64,000 bases of DNA from Bdellovibrionales bacterium (lineage in GTDB: Bacteria > Bdellovibrionota > Bdellovibrionia > Bdellovibrionales > UBA1609). The stretch spans positions 118,691 to 182,690 of the forward strand of contig JACOND010000002.1 in the NCBI GenBank assembly GCA_014323935.1, given 5' to 3'. Below are positions 10,395-22,345 of the stretch, one piece after another. The stretch's first letter is position 1. Every line of letters starts with the position of its first letter. The notes under the pieces were generated by a model. The model did not search any database, was not told where the DNA came from, and saw nothing but the letters and a program-made list of their open reading frames with translations. The position numbers and the translations under genes were made by a program.

Positions 10395-11063
10395 GTGAAT
10401 CTCTTTATTTCCTTTTTACAAAAAACAATAGGTCAAAAGATTGTTGTCGGCTTAACAGGACTTGGTCTTTGTTTGTTTGTTTTGATTCATATGTTAGGAA
10501 ATCTTCTGATTTTATCAGGACCTGAAGCTTATAACAATTATGCCTATAAGCTCCATGATTTTCCTGGTCTTCTTCTTTTAGAATTCGGTTTGTTTATTTT
10601 TTTCATAGGACATATTCTGCTCAGTATTCTTCTTCAACTAAAAAATAAAAAAGCTAAAGGTTCCATCTCTTACCAAAAAGAAGCTCAAGGAATTAAGAAA
10701 ACAAATTTTATTCATAAATTCATACTGAGCCAAGGGATTTTACTCCTTATTTTTTTAGTTCTTCATCTTTGGTCCTTTAAATTTGGCACTTATTATGAAA
10801 CAGAATTAAATGGAAAAAAAGTTCGAGATATCTATCTTTTAGTTGTAGAAAATTTCCAAAAACCTCTCTATACTTTTGGATATAGTTTTATCCTTCTTAT
10901 TTTATTTAATCATTTACTACGAGGTTTTCCTGCAAGCTTTAAAACTTTAGGTTTATCTCACCCTCTTTATGTCTCATGGATTGAAAAACTAGCTTGGTTT
11001 TTTTCCCTAATTGTAACTTTTGGATTTTTAGCACCTATATGGTATATTTATATTTATTTATAA
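10395..11063 (+). CDS. sdhC: Succinate dehydrogenase cytochrome b subunit
   Basis: Multi-TM protein with conserved HMLGNL start; first gene of sdhCAB. Initiation appears to be at a non-ATG codon (GTG). Confidence 0.88.
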   Translation: MNLFISFLQKTIGQKIVVGLTGLGLCLFVLIHMLGNLLILSGPEAYNNYAYKLHDFPGLLLLEFGLFIFFIGHILLSILLQLKNKKAKGSISYQKEAQGIKKTNFIHKFILSQGILLLIFLVLHLWSFKFGTYYETELNGKKVRDIYLLVVENFQKPLYTFGYSFILLILFNHLLRGFPASFKTLGLSHPLYVSWIEKLAWFFSLIVTFGFLAPIWYIYIYL

Positions 11064-11075
11064 AAGGATATTTCT

Positions 11076-12992
11076 ATGTCTCTTTCTTTTTTTAATTCCT
11101 CTCACATTCCCTCCGGTCCTTTAGAAGAGAAATGGGATAAAGCAAAGTTTTCTTATAAATTAGTGAATCCCTCGAACCGAAAAAAATTTGATATCCTTAT
11201 AGTAGGAGCAGGCTTAGCGGGAGCAAGTGCAGCGGCAAGTTTAGGAGAAATGAACTACAATATAAAAGTTTTTGTTATCCATGACAGTCCTCGCAGAGCT
11301 CATTCCATTGCCGCTCAAGGAGGAATCAATTCAACTAAAAATTATAAGAACGATGGAGATTCCGTAAAAAGACTTTTTTACGATACCATCAAAGGAGGAG
11401 ACTTTAGAGCAAGAGAAGCAAATGTTTATCGTTTAGCTCAAGTTTCAGGTTTGATTATAGATCACTGCGTAGCACAAGGAATTCCCTTTGCTAGAGATTA
11501 TGGAGGTCTGCTGGATAATCGTTCTTTTGGAGGAGCTCAACTGTCACGAACTTTTTATGCAAGAGGACAGACAGGACAACAGCTTTTATTAGGAGCTTAT
11601 GGAGCTTTGATGAGACAAGTAAAAAGAGGGACTGTTCAACTTTTTACTCAACATGAAATGCTCAATTTAATTATTGAAAAACAAAAAGCTCATGGAGCTG
11701 TTTTCCGTGACCTTATAACAGGAAAGCTTAAAAGTTTCAAAGCTTCTGCTATTCTACTAGCAACAGGAGGATATGGAAATGCTTTTTATCTTTCCACAAA
11801 TGCAATGAATTCCAATGTCACTGCGAGCTGGCGTTGTCATAAAAAAGGAGCTTTCTTTGCTAATCCCTCTTTTGTTCAAATTCATCCAACTTGTATTCCT
11901 AAAAGTATAGAAGGGCAATCTAAATTGACTCTTATGTCTGAATCTTTAAGAAATGATGGACGTGTTTGGACATCTAAAATAAAAGGAGATTCTCGTCCTT
12001 CTCATCAAATTCCAGAATCAGAAAGAGACTATTATTTAGAAAGAATCTATCCTAGTTTTGGAAACTTAGTTCCTAGAGATGTCGCTTCGAGGCAAGCTAA
12101 ATTTCAGGTCGATAAAGGTTATGGAGTTCAAAATAAGGAAGCGGTTTATTTAGATTTTTCTGATGCTATTAAAAAAAATGGTTTAAAAAATATAGCTGAA
12201 AAATATGGGAATCTTTTTAATATGTATCAAAGAATCACAGGAGATGATCCTTATAAAACTCCCATGCAAATTTATCCTGCTGTCCATTACACTATGGGTG
12301 GATTATGGGTGGATTATAATTTACAAAGTTCTATCCAAGGACTTTTTGTTTTAGGAGAAGCCAATTTTTCTGACCATGGAGCTAACCGACTAGGAGCTTC
12401 TGCCCTGATGCAAGGTTTAGCTGACGGTTATTTTATAATTCCTTACAGTTTAGGAAATTTTTTAGCTCAAAATCCAGATTCAGATTTTAAAGAATCTTTA
12501 TTTAAACAAGCTGAAGAAGAAAGTAAAGAGAATTTACAAAATCTTCTCAGTTTAAAAGGATCTCAAACTGTGGATCAAATCCATAAAAAATTAGGGAAAA
12601 TTCTTTGGGAACATGTAGGTATGATACGAGATAAAGAAGGTCTCATGAAAGCTGAAAAAAAAATAAAAACTTTAAGAGAAGAATTTTGGAAAGAAGCTTT
12701 CGTTCCTGGAGAAGCTTTTATTAAAAACCAAGAGCTAGAAAAAGCAGGACGAGTTGCGGATTTTTTAGAATTAGGAGAATTAATGGTTCAAGATGCTTTA
12801 ACAAGAGAGGAATCTTGTGGTTGCCATTTTAGAACAGAATATCAAACCCCTGAAAAGGAAGCTTTAAGAAACGATAAGGATTTTTCCCATGTTTCAGCAT
12901 GGGAGAAAAAAAGTTCAAAGGAAAATTGGATTTTACATAAAGAAACTCTTAAATTTGAAAATGTTAAATTAACTGAAAGGAATTATAAATAA
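11076..12992 (+). CDS. sdhA: Succinate dehydrogenase/fumarate reductase flavoprotein subunit
   Basis: [50 protein letters not shown] motifs. Confidence 0.96.
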   Translation: MSLSFFNSSHIPSGPLEEKWDKAKFSYKLVNPSNRKKFDILIVGAGLAGASAAASLGEMNYNIKVFVIHDSPRRAHSIAAQGGINSTKNYKNDGDSVKRLFYDTIKGGDFRAREANVYRLAQVSGLIIDHCVAQGIPFARDYGGLLDNRSFGGAQLSRTFYARGQTGQQLLLGAYGALMRQVKRGTVQLFTQHEMLNLIIEKQKAHGAVFRDLITGKLKSFKASAILLATGGYGNAFYLSTNAMNSNVTASWRCHKKGAFFANPSFVQIHPTCIPKSIEGQSKLTLMSESLRNDGRVWTSKIKGDSRPSHQIPESERDYYLERIYPSFGNLVPRDVASRQAKFQVDKGYGVQNKEAVYLDFSDAIKKNGLKNIAEKYGNLFNMYQRITGDDPYKTPMQIYPAVHYTMGGLWVDYNLQSSIQGLFVLGEANFSDHGANRLGASALMQGLADGYFIIPYSLGNFLAQNPDSDFKESLFKQAEEESKENLQNLLSLKGSQTVDQIHKKLGKILWEHVGMIRDKEGLMKAEKKIKTLREEFWKEAFVPGEAFIKNQELEKAGRVADFLELGELMVQDALTREESCGCHFRTEYQTPEKEALRNDKDFSHVSAWEKKSSKENWILHKETLKFENVKLTERNYK

Positions 12993-13741
12993 TGAATTTT
13001 AATTTAAAAATTTGGAGGCAAAAAAGTAATAAAGTCCCAGGTTCTTTTCAATCCCTTTTTGTAAAAGATATTTCAGAAGATATGTCTTTTTTAGAAATGT
13101 TAGATAAAATCAATGAAGACCTTATTTTAAAAAAAGAAGAACCCATTGCTTTTGATCATGACTGTAGAGAAGGTATTTGTGGAACCTGTAGCTTGATGAT
13201 TAATGGGTCAGCTCACGGACCTCAAAAAGCTATCACAAGCTGTCAACTTTATATGAGAGAATTTCAAAATGGTTCTGAAATTTATGTAGAGCCTTTTCGA
13301 GCAAAAGCTTTTCCTATTATTCGAGACCTTATTATAGATCGTTCCGCTTTTGATCGTATTCAACAAGCCGGAGGTTTTATCTCTGTAAATACAGGCTCTG
13401 CTCCACCAGCAAATACAATTCCTGTCCCAAAAGAAAAAGCGAATCAAGCTTTCTCTTCAGCTCTTTGTATAGGATGTGGAGCTTGCGTTGCTAGTTGTAA
13501 AAACTCATCAGCGAGTTTATTTACAGCCGCTCGGATTTTCCATTTCTCAAAACTTCCTCAAGGACAAGCTGAAAAGACAAACCGAGTTTTAAACATGGTA
13601 AAACAGATGGAAAAAGAGGGATTTGGAGCTTGTTCTCATACAGGAGCTTGTTCCGTAAGTTGCCCTAAAGAAATCAGTTTAGAAACCATTTCTGAAATGC
13701 ACAGAGAATGGAGAAAAGCCTTCTTAAATAAGACAACATAA
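12992..13741 (+). CDS. sdhB: Succinate dehydrogenase/fumarate reductase iron-sulfur subunit
   Basis: 2Fe-2S CREGICGTCSLMING; CIGCGACVASCKN and CSHTGACSVSCPKEI cluster motifs. Confidence 0.95.
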   Translation: MNFNLKIWRQKSNKVPGSFQSLFVKDISEDMSFLEMLDKINEDLILKKEEPIAFDHDCREGICGTCSLMINGSAHGPQKAITSCQLYMREFQNGSEIYVEPFRAKAFPIIRDLIIDRSAFDRIQQAGGFISVNTGSAPPANTIPVPKEKANQAFSSALCIGCGACVASCKNSSASLFTAARIFHFSKLPQGQAEKTNRVLNMVKQMEKEGFGACSHTGACSVSCPKEISLETISEMHREWRKAFLNKTT

Positions 13742-13773
13742 AAAAAGCTGGTTTTTAAAGACCAGCTTTTTTT
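13741..13773. terminator. Bidirectional intrinsic terminator between convergent sdhB and the lysine-repeat gene
   Basis: aaaaaAGCTGGTttttaaagACCAGCTttttttt: A-tract, stem, T-tract. Confidence 0.85.
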
Positions 13774-13792
13774 CACCAATTTCTCTTAAGAC

Positions 13793-13993
13793 TTATTTCT
13801 TCTTTCTAACGACTTTCTTTTTTGCCACTTTCTTTTTTGCTACTTTCTTTTTTGTCACTTTCTTTTTTGCGACTTTCTTTTTTGCTACTTTCTTTTTTGT
13901 CACTTTCTTTTTTGCGACTTTCTTTTTTGTCACTTTCTTTTTTGCTACTTTCTTTTTTGCGACCTTCTTTTTTGCTACTTTCTTTTTTGCCAT
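13793..13993 (-). CDS. Lysine-rich pentapeptide-repeat, histone H1-like DNA-binding protein
   Basis: M + 12 x (A/T)KKKV + VRKKK; the ORF consists almost wholly of 15-nt units. Confidence 0.75.
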   Translation of the reverse strand: MAKKKVAKKKVAKKKVAKKKVTKKKVAKKKVTKKKVAKKKVAKKKVTKKKVAKKKVAKKKVVRKKK

Positions 13994-14302
13994 AATAACC
14001 TCCTCAGTTTTAATAAAAATTATTAATAATAATTTTTACTTTTTTATAGTGTTTCTCTAAAAATAAAATTCGTCAAACTTTTTTCAAATTATTTTTATTT
14101 TTTTTTATTTCTTTATTCTTTTCTTCTTATAATTTTTATATTTTCTTTTTCTTGATTATTTTATTTATAACAAATTTCTCTTTTTTATTAATAATTTTTT
14201 TTTTATTTTTCCTTAGAAAAAGTCTCTTTTTAAAGGCTTTTTAAAAAAACCTTTTTCTAAAAAAAAGAGTTTGGAATCTATTTTGCTAAAAGAATTTATA
14301 GG

Positions 14303-15019
14303 ATGTTTTTATCTCTATCTTTATTTTGTTTATGGCTGTCCTTAAGTCTGATAAAAGAACTTTTTTTATTGGAATTAATTTCTATTACTCTAAAAAGAAT
14401 CCTTGAGTTAATTATTCTTTTTTATTTTTTAGGAATTATTTTATTTTATAAAAACTCTTTCTTGATTATTTTACCTTGTATACTTCTTTTTTGTTTTATT
14501 TTTTTCTTAAAAAAACAAGAACAGAAAAAACTTTTTCTGCAACTCTGTTCTTTACTAATTCCTTTAGAGTCTTCAATGAAATCAGGAATGAGTTTTTTAA
14601 ATGCTTGGAATAAATCTCTTCAAGAAGTCTCTTCAAATAAAAAAAGAGAACGATTACAAGAATTCTCAGAAGTTTTAAAATTTCAAAATAAATTTTTCTA
14701 TCATGAAAATAAAGAGGTAGAACGTTTCATCAATGAACTCATGTCAATTAAACAAAGCTTTCAACCTCTAAAAAGAGTGCAACACTTACAAAGAAAACTT
14801 AGAGTGGAATTAAAATTCAGGTTAAAAAGTCAAAGAGCTTTATTACAAATCCGCACTCAATCTTTTATTTTAACGGCTTTTTATGTAGGGCTTTTAATAA
14901 ATACTCTCATTGTTAACAGACAAATCAATCTTTTTTTAATGTTAAGCTCTCTCATTTTATTTCTCATGGGATTGATTTGGATTTTAAAAACAGGACGGAG
15001 GATGAAATGGTCAGTTTAG
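14303..15019 (+). CDS. Putative TadB-like / type II secretion F-domain membrane protein
   Basis: TM segments around a 'LIPLESSMKSGMSFLNAWNKSL' cytoplasmic domain, followed by a similar gene, as in tadBC pairs. Confidence 0.5.
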   Translation: MFLSLSLFCLWLSLSLIKELFLLELISITLKRILELIILFYFLGIILFYKNSFLIILPCILLFCFIFFLKKQEQKKLFLQLCSLLIPLESSMKSGMSFLNAWNKSLQEVSSNKKRERLQEFSEVLKFQNKFFYHENKEVERFINELMSIKQSFQPLKRVQHLQRKLRVELKFRLKSQRALLQIRTQSFILTAFYVGLLINTLIVNRQINLFLMLSSLILFLMGLIWILKTGRRMKWSV

Positions 15020-15432
15020 CTCCTCCTTTAAAAGCTGTTTTAGAAATACGTCTTTTAATTGAAAGCGGAAACTCTGTTTCACAGTCTATTCAAATGTACT
15101 CTCAATCAAAAGATTTATTTGCAAAAGAAATAGGTGTTTGGTTATTTTCTAAGTCCACAGGAAGAGAGTATCAAAATAAAATTTTCAATACCTTTTATAG
15201 AAAAAAACTCTTAGAAATCCTAACTTATGGATTGAAAGGGGAACCTATTTTGTCAGCTCTTTCAGATCTAGAAAAAGATCTAGTCTTTATGTGTCATGAA
15301 AATTTAGAACAACATATACAAAAATTACCTTTCATCTGTTTAATCCCTCTTTTGTTATTTCAATTTCCTGCTTTTTTCATGCTTTTAGTAGGACCTCTTT
15401 TATTAAACCTTTTAAATTCTTTACAAAATTAG
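14977..15432 (+). CDS. Putative TadC-like / type II secretion F-domain membrane protein
   Basis: 'LAPPLKAVLEIRLLIESGNSVSQSIQMYSQ' and C-terminal TM; overlaps the upstream gene. Confidence 0.45.
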   Translation: MDFKNRTEDEMVSLAPPLKAVLEIRLLIESGNSVSQSIQMYSQSKDLFAKEIGVWLFSKSTGREYQNKIFNTFYRKKLLEILTYGLKGEPILSALSDLEKDLVFMCHENLEQHIQKLPFICLIPLLLFQFPAFFMLLVGPLLLNLLNSLQN

Positions 15433-15441
15433 GAGTTTCAC

Positions 15442-15837
15442 ATGATTTTATCTCTCTTCCTTTTTTCCTCAACGGCTTTAAGCCTTCCTTTAGATCTTAT
15501 TTTTCAAGCTCAAACAGTAAAAGAACTAAAAAACCATATTGAAAAAGAAAAAAATAAAATTTTTTTAATAAAAATGTGTGAAAAACAAAAAGAAAACAAA
15601 AAAATTCCTGTTGCTTGCTATCAACTTAAAGAAAATGCTGATCCATGGTGTTTAAATTTAAATTTAGAGGATTTAAGACAACTCAAAGCTATTGAAAAAT
15701 CTTTAGAAATGCCTTTTCTCTCTAAAAAATGTAAAGATCACCTGCAAAAAAGAAAAAAAATTTTACAATACAGAAAAAAAGATTATTTTTTACCTGAATT
15801 AAAAAAATACTTTACAGTTCAAAAGCCTTTCTTTTAA
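15442..15837 (+). CDS. Hypothetical exported protein
   Basis: Signal-peptide-like N-terminus; ORF in the same operon direction. Confidence 0.5.
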   Translation: MILSLFLFSSTALSLPLDLIFQAQTVKELKNHIEKEKNKIFLIKMCEKQKENKKIPVACYQLKENADPWCLNLNLEDLRQLKAIEKSLEMPFLSKKCKDHLQKRKKILQYRKKDYFLPELKKYFTVQKPFF

Positions 15838-15847
15838 AGTTAAGGGG

Positions 15848-16933
15848 ATGCCTTATAAAAATCAAAGTCTCTTTGCAAAAGGGCTTGAGTATGAAATTTT
15901 ATATTGTTTTAAACAAGACAAGCACAAACAAGTTTTTAAAGCTCTAAGAAAAGAGACTTCAACAGGTTTAAAACAAGAAGTTTTAGTTAAAATTTTTCTA
16001 GATTCAAGATTTCAGGAGGAATTTGAATCTTTATCTAAAGTCATTTCTCCTTATTGTGTTCGTCTTTTTGGTTTTGAAAATTTTGGAAAAAAACAAGCCT
16101 TGATTCTAGAATACATAAACGGGGTAAGTCTCTTTCAACTTCTTAAACAATTTTCCTTAAAAGAAAAAGAAAGCTCTTATATTTTAAATTGTATTTACAA
16201 AGGATTAAAAGCTTTAAAATCTTATGGAATAAGCCATGGAGATTTAAGTTTAGATAACGTTTTAATTGATGAAAAAGCTCAAATTAAACTCATTGATTTT
16301 GGTCGTGGCAACTATGAGAAAGAAAGCTTTTTCACAGTTCCTTTTGTAGCTCCTGAAATCTTAAAAGGTTTTCAACCTAATTTTTTATCAGACCTCTATT
16401 CTTTAGGTGTTCTATCTATTCTACTTAAAGAAAATTCTTTTTTAAAGGATTTACAAAATCTTCCCCTGACTCGTTTAGAAAAAACACATTCTCTATTGTC
16501 CTTAGATCCTTTAAAAAGAGTTTTTTCAGAGAAAACAACAGACTCTAAATCTCTAAAATCTCTTTCTTTTAAAGTCAAAGAACTTCTTTCTGAATTAGAT
16601 TCTAAAAGATGTCAGACAATGAAACAAAAACCAGCAACTTCATTTCATGTAAAAATGTGGATTCGATTTGTTTTTATCGGATTGATTGTTTTGTGTTCAA
16701 CGGGAAGTTATCCTTATAAACAAACTTATGGACTTTTAAAAATCTATACTCATAAATGGTTTTTGATAGAAAGCTCTGATGTAAAATCTTACACCCCCTT
16801 AAATCTTTTATTAGAAGAAGGTTGGCACCAAATTAAATGGAAAAGCCATACCTCTGAGGGAGAAAAAAAGATTTTTATTTCCTCCAAAAAAAAATTGATT
16901 TTAAATGATACCTTCTTTCAAATAAAAAAATAA
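15848..16933 (+). CDS. Serine/threonine protein kinase-like protein with a TM segment and C-terminal extracytoplasmic domain
   Basis: HGDLSLDNVLID (catalytic loop), IDFGRG (DFG), APEILKGFQPNFLSDLYSLGV; TM near 'IRFVFIGLIVLCS'. Confidence 0.82.
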   Translation: MPYKNQSLFAKGLEYEILYCFKQDKHKQVFKALRKETSTGLKQEVLVKIFLDSRFQEEFESLSKVISPYCVRLFGFENFGKKQALILEYINGVSLFQLLKQFSLKEKESSYILNCIYKGLKALKSYGISHGDLSLDNVLIDEKAQIKLIDFGRGNYEKESFFTVPFVAPEILKGFQPNFLSDLYSLGVLSILLKENSFLKDLQNLPLTRLEKTHSLLSLDPLKRVFSEKTTDSKSLKSLSFKVKELLSELDSKRCQTMKQKPATSFHVKMWIRFVFIGLIVLCSTGSYPYKQTYGLLKIYTHKWFLIESSDVKSYTPLNLLLEEGWHQIKWKSHTSEGEKKIFISSKKKLILNDTFFQIKK

Positions 16934-16936
16934 GTT

Positions 16937-17701
16937 ATGGATATTTTTGCTTTACTTTTAGCTTTATTACAAGGAATAACAGAGTTTTTACCTGTTTCAA
17001 GTTCAGGTCATCTTTTTTTATTAGAACAACTCTTAAATAAAAAAACACTTTCTCTCTCCTTTGTGTTACTCGTACATTTAGGGACATGTTTTTCTGTTTG
17101 TTTGGTTTTTTTTAAAGATATCAAAAAACTTTTTTATGATTTTATAAAAAAAGAACAGAGTTTCTTTTATAAATTTTGTATTTCTCTTTTTCCTTCTATC
17201 CTTTTAGGACTTTTTTTTAGATCATGGGTTGAAGAGAGCTTTCATAAAAAGGGAGTGGCTTTTGGTTTTTTAATTTCAGGTCTTTTATTAGGATCTCTTT
17301 TTTTTCTTCCCATCAAAAGAAAATCTCTCAAAGAACTTACTTTTTTAGATGCTTTTTGTATTGGTTGCATGCAAGCTTTAGCTATTTTCCCAGGATTTTC
17401 TCGATCAGCTTTAACCATAACAACGGCACTTTACTGTGGTTTATCTGCAAGATCTGCTGTGCTTTTTAGTTTTTTAATTTCCTTACCTGTCATTTTAGGT
17501 TCTAGTTTAGTAAATATTTTTAGCCCTTCTTTCGAAAATCTCAAAGGAAGCACTCTAGAACTTAGTCTTTCTTTTAGTCTCTCTTTTATAAGTGGAATAA
17601 TAAGTCTTTTGATTGTATTAAAATTAGTAAAAAGTGATAAGCTTTATTTATTTTGTTTTTATTTAATTCCCCTAAGCTTTTTTGTTTTTTTTGCTTTATA
17701 A
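16937..17701 (+). CDS. uppP: Undecaprenyl-diphosphate phosphatase
   Basis: LLALLQGITEFLPVSSSGHLFLLE and PGFSRSALTITTAL motifs. Confidence 0.95.
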   Translation: MDIFALLLALLQGITEFLPVSSSGHLFLLEQLLNKKTLSLSFVLLVHLGTCFSVCLVFFKDIKKLFYDFIKKEQSFFYKFCISLFPSILLGLFFRSWVEESFHKKGVAFGFLISGLLLGSLFFLPIKRKSLKELTFLDAFCIGCMQALAIFPGFSRSALTITTALYCGLSARSAVLFSFLISLPVILGSSLVNIFSPSFENLKGSTLELSLSFSLSFISGIISLLIVLKLVKSDKLYLFCFYLIPLSFFVFFAL

Positions 17702-17807
17702 ATTGTCCTTTCATTTTTTCTAAAATTTTAAGCTCTCTTAAGAAAAAAACTTCTTGATTTTCATTAAAAATACTTTTATTCCTTAAAAAAGTTTTTAGGT
17801 TTTTTAA

Positions 17808-18553
17808 ATGAATATTATTGTACCCATCAAACAAGTTCCTGATACAGGGATTAATATACAAATCAAAGAGAATCAAATTAATGAATCTTCTTTAAAATGG
17901 ATAATCTCTCCTTACGATGAATTTGCTTTAGAAGAATCTTTAAAACTCAAAAGCCAATGGGGAGGAAAACTGTTTGTCATCTCCCTTGGACTGGAAAGAG
18001 CTAAAGAAGCTCTTCTTACAGGTTTAGCCCTAGGTGCTGATGAAGCTATTCACTTAGTCACAAAGACGAATCCTCAAGACCCTTTAAGTGTTGCAGAAGC
18101 TCTTGCAATAAAAATTAAAGAAATTTCTGAGATTTCTTTAATTTTCTGCGGGAAATTGTCTACAGATTTTAATAATTTTGCAGTCCCACAAATGCTAGCT
18201 CATCTTTTAGATTTTCCTTTTGTAAGCAATGTCAATCAATTAGAATATAAGGACGATTCTTTTCTTTTAAAAAGAGAATGTGGAGCAGGAGTAGAAGAAC
18301 TTTTAAAAGCTCAAACGCCTCTTTTAATTTCAGCTGATAAAGGTTTAAGCCAAGCCCGCTACCCTTCTCTTCCTGGAATCATGAAAGCAAAAAAAAAGCC
18401 TTTCCATACAGAAAAAATAGATATCTCTCCTAGATTTCAGATAAAAACACTCAAAGCTCCTTCTAAAAAATCAGCTCCTTTATTAATAGAAGGAAGCCCT
18501 GTTGAACAAGTCAGCACGTTGGTAAAAATTCTTAGAGAAAAGGAAAAACTCTT

Positions 18554-18557
<4 letters not shown>
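17808..18557 (+). CDS. etfB: Electron transfer flavoprotein subunit beta
   Basis: [38 protein letters not shown] motifs. Confidence 0.95.
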
Positions 18558-19534
<977 letters not shown>

Positions 19535-19537
<3 letters not shown>

Positions 19538-19557
19538 GAGTTTTTAAACTCTTTTTT
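19535..19557 (+). terminator. Putative intrinsic terminator downstream of etfA
   Basis: AAGAGTTT tt AAACTCTTTTTT hairpin followed by a T-tract. Confidence 0.6.
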
Positions 19558-19751
19558 GTTTACTTCTTTTCTCCTCGTTTTTTAATTATTTAAAGAACAA
19601 AATAACTGTATATGTCCTTTTTGATTTCTCCAAGGTTTTTTAAAACCTGTTCTTTCTTATTGAATCTGATCTTGCGTTGTTATTTCTAAATTTAAAAATC
19701 CTAAATCTTAAATTCGTTTTATTATCTCCTCTGTTATATAAGGATAACAAT

Positions 19752-20392
19752 CTAGGATAGTTTAATTATTTCAAAAATATCTTGTCCCAATTTTTGAGAT
19801 AAGTAAGATATTTTTTGTCTGTTCCAATCTACTAAAAAATCCCCACATATAAAAATTCGTCCTTTAACGTTTTGTTTTAAAAATTTAAGACTTCTCCACA
19901 AAATTTCAGGTGAAACATAATAATTGATACCTTCTAAAACAAAACATATGTCTTTATTTCTATCCCAAGATTTCTCAATAAGTTTTTCTAGAAGTTTTTC
20001 TTCACAAGTAATATCCTCTTTTATATAAAACTTTGAGGACTGATCTTTTGAATTAAATTCTCTTGTAAATCGATAGACTCATTATCTATCCCAAAAAATA
20101 AATGCTCAGGAAATTCTTCACTTAATTTCACAGGGTCCCAGCCAAAAGCTAAAAACAAAACTTGGAAGGGATGGGAGCTATTTTTTAACAGCTTCCTGAG
20201 GTAACTATGAATAAAAAACTTCCTATTAGGTATAATTTCATCCAAATGGGGCTTGAGATGTCTGATTTTATCATACATCTTTTGACCTTTAGATAAATCC
20301 AAATGAGATAAAAATTTTTTAGCTTTTAAACTTTTATAGCTTTTTTGATTATCACAAATCAAAGCTGAGGTTTGAGATAAAGAAAGTTTCAT
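19752..20392 (-). pseudogene. Frameshifted methyltransferase, leucine carboxyl methyltransferase (PPM1/LCMT)-like
   Basis: ORF from 20392 (MKLSLSQTSALICDNQKSYKSL...FGIDNES) stops at 20021. The adjacent frame continues as KFYIKEDITCEEKLLEKLIEKSWDRNKDICFVLEGINYYVSPEILWRSLKFLKQNVKGRIFICGDFLVDWNRQKISYLSQKLGQDIFEIIKLS*. Confidence 0.65.
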
Positions 20393-20675
20393 AGTTATAT
20401 GATATATTTTTTTTGAAAAAAATCACTTGATTTAACAATGTCTTAAAATTAGGAGATTCCCTGTTTTCCTATTTATAACTTTGAAATTATTACATTTTTC
20501 AGAGTTTTCTTCTCTGAAAAAGAAAACTTTCTAAAAAAAATTAACTTGAGCAATACTAGGAAACCGCACTGATTCTTAAATTTCATCTAACTGTTCTTGC
20601 CTAAAACCGAGATTTGAATGTCTCGTGAATGAACTAATAAATTTAGGACAAAAATCGATTCTAACTTTAATTAAA

Positions 20676-20752
<77 letters not shown>

Positions 20753-20944
20753 ATAAAGCTTATATAACAGATAAGACTTAAGAGAAGCAAAACAAAAAAC
20801 TAAATTCAAAATGGAAAACTATAAAAACATAAAACACAAGTTTAAGTAGGTAAAGCTTTCTTTAAAAAAATCTTGTATAAAAAAATAAGACAGGTTAAAG
20901 TAAATTAATTTTTTTAAAACAATCTAGATAGATCAAAAAATTCA

Positions 20945-22201
20945 ATGGAAGAAAGGCTCAAATTTAAAAAACGAAGTTTACAAATTCTTTTGACAAAACT
21001 CTATTTTTTTTATCCAGGGCTTTCTTTTAAATTCATTCTATTAGGAATCCTAATAAGTCCCTGGAAGAGCTTTGCTATGGGAAGCTTATTTGAAGGATTT
21101 TTTCTTTTAAGAAATACAAATTTACAAATTCAAACACAATCTCTTAAAAATTTTTCAACTTATAGCCAATTTTATCTAAAAGGAAGCTTTCAACCCAGTA
21201 ATGAAATTAAAACTCAGTTACATTTTTTATCATCACAAAATTATGGAGAAAAATTTTCTTTAAACCATCTCTTTCAATTCTATCCTTCAGCCCACTGGCT
21301 TTTATCTGAGAACCTAGAACTTAAATTAGGACGAAATCTTTATGAAAAAAAAAGGGACAGTCTATCTTTAAATTCCTTTGAAAATTCTTGGTATAGCTTA
21401 GATGGAATGATCTTAGAATATAATACACAAACCCTTAATTTTGATTTCTGGTCCGCTTATCTTCCTGAAAGATGGATTGCCATGGAAAGAAAAAAGGAAC
21501 TTAACTATGGTTTTGGATTTTTTTTAGACATTAATCTAACAAGTTTTTATATCATAGATTCTTTTCGTTTTCAAGCAAGTTATTTAGGGGATTCTTTTAC
21601 AGATCAAAAGGCAAATAAAATGTCTCGCTATGGAATCTCTGTCGTTGGTTTTCTTAAGACTTTGAACTTAGGTTATGATTTTTCAGCTGTAGGACAAAGC
21701 TCAGGACTTCAGTTTAAACTAGAAGAAAATATGTACCATGGAATGATTTATTATAAAAAACAGAATTTTTTCAACAGTGAATTTTTTATTGGTTATCACA
21801 CAGATAGCCCTAATTATAATCCTTGGCTTTACAACCGTCATGAACACTCTGGGTTATCTGATTTTCTTCAATGGAGAAATCTAAGCTACTACTTTATAGG
21901 AACCAACTTTTTTCCTTTCAAAAAACTCAAATGTCAAATTACCTTTCTCGGTTTTGATTCCACGTCTCAAGGAGAGATTGATTTAGGAGCTTTTGGTTCC
22001 TTTATTCATGCTAAAAAAAATATAAATGTTGAGAAAGAATCTTTAGGAAAAGAAATTAATATAAAAATCCTTTCTAAAGTGACAGAAGTGTTAGAGTTGC
22101 AACTTTTAACCGCTTTTTTTCTAGCCCAATCTAGCTCTTTAAAAAAAGACAAACAAAATCTTTATAATAATTTACAATTGACAGCTCTATATAAGTTTTG
22201 A
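20945..22201 (+). CDS. Putative outer-membrane beta-barrel protein (alginate-export/porin-like)
   Basis: Signal-like N-terminus, alternating aromatic/polar strands, 'LKLGRN...YSLDGMILEY...FDFWSAYLPE', C-terminal aromatic residue. Confidence 0.55.
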   Translation: MEERLKFKKRSLQILLTKLYFFYPGLSFKFILLGILISPWKSFAMGSLFEGFFLLRNTNLQIQTQSLKNFSTYSQFYLKGSFQPSNEIKTQLHFLSSQNYGEKFSLNHLFQFYPSAHWLLSENLELKLGRNLYEKKRDSLSLNSFENSWYSLDGMILEYNTQTLNFDFWSAYLPERWIAMERKKELNYGFGFFLDINLTSFYIIDSFRFQASYLGDSFTDQKANKMSRYGISVVGFLKTLNLGYDFSAVGQSSGLQFKLEENMYHGMIYYKKQNFFNSEFFIGYHTDSPNYNPWLYNRHEHSGLSDFLQWRNLSYYFIGTNFFPFKKLKCQITFLGFDSTSQGEIDLGAFGSFIHAKKNINVEKESLGKEINIKILSKVTEVLELQLLTAFFLAQSSSLKKDKQNLYNNLQLTALYKF

Positions 22202-22345
22202 TTGTTTCTAAAAAAACAATAAACAATTTGAAAAAAAACTTGATTTTTAACTCATTTAAGATGAGGTACTCTTAAAAAAGCTCCCTTTTTAAACAATGAA
22301 GTCTAACTTGACTTTTATTTGTTATTTCCACTATAAGTATTCCAT

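Noticed and set aside
13793-13993. Short repeat array resembling a CRISPR
   Set aside because: Contiguous 15-bp coding units without spacers; no cas genes in the window.
17586-17876. 96-aa minus-strand ORF between uppP and etfB
   Set aside because: Overlaps the uppP 3' end and the etfB 5' end; composition fits a chance ORF in AT-rich DNA.
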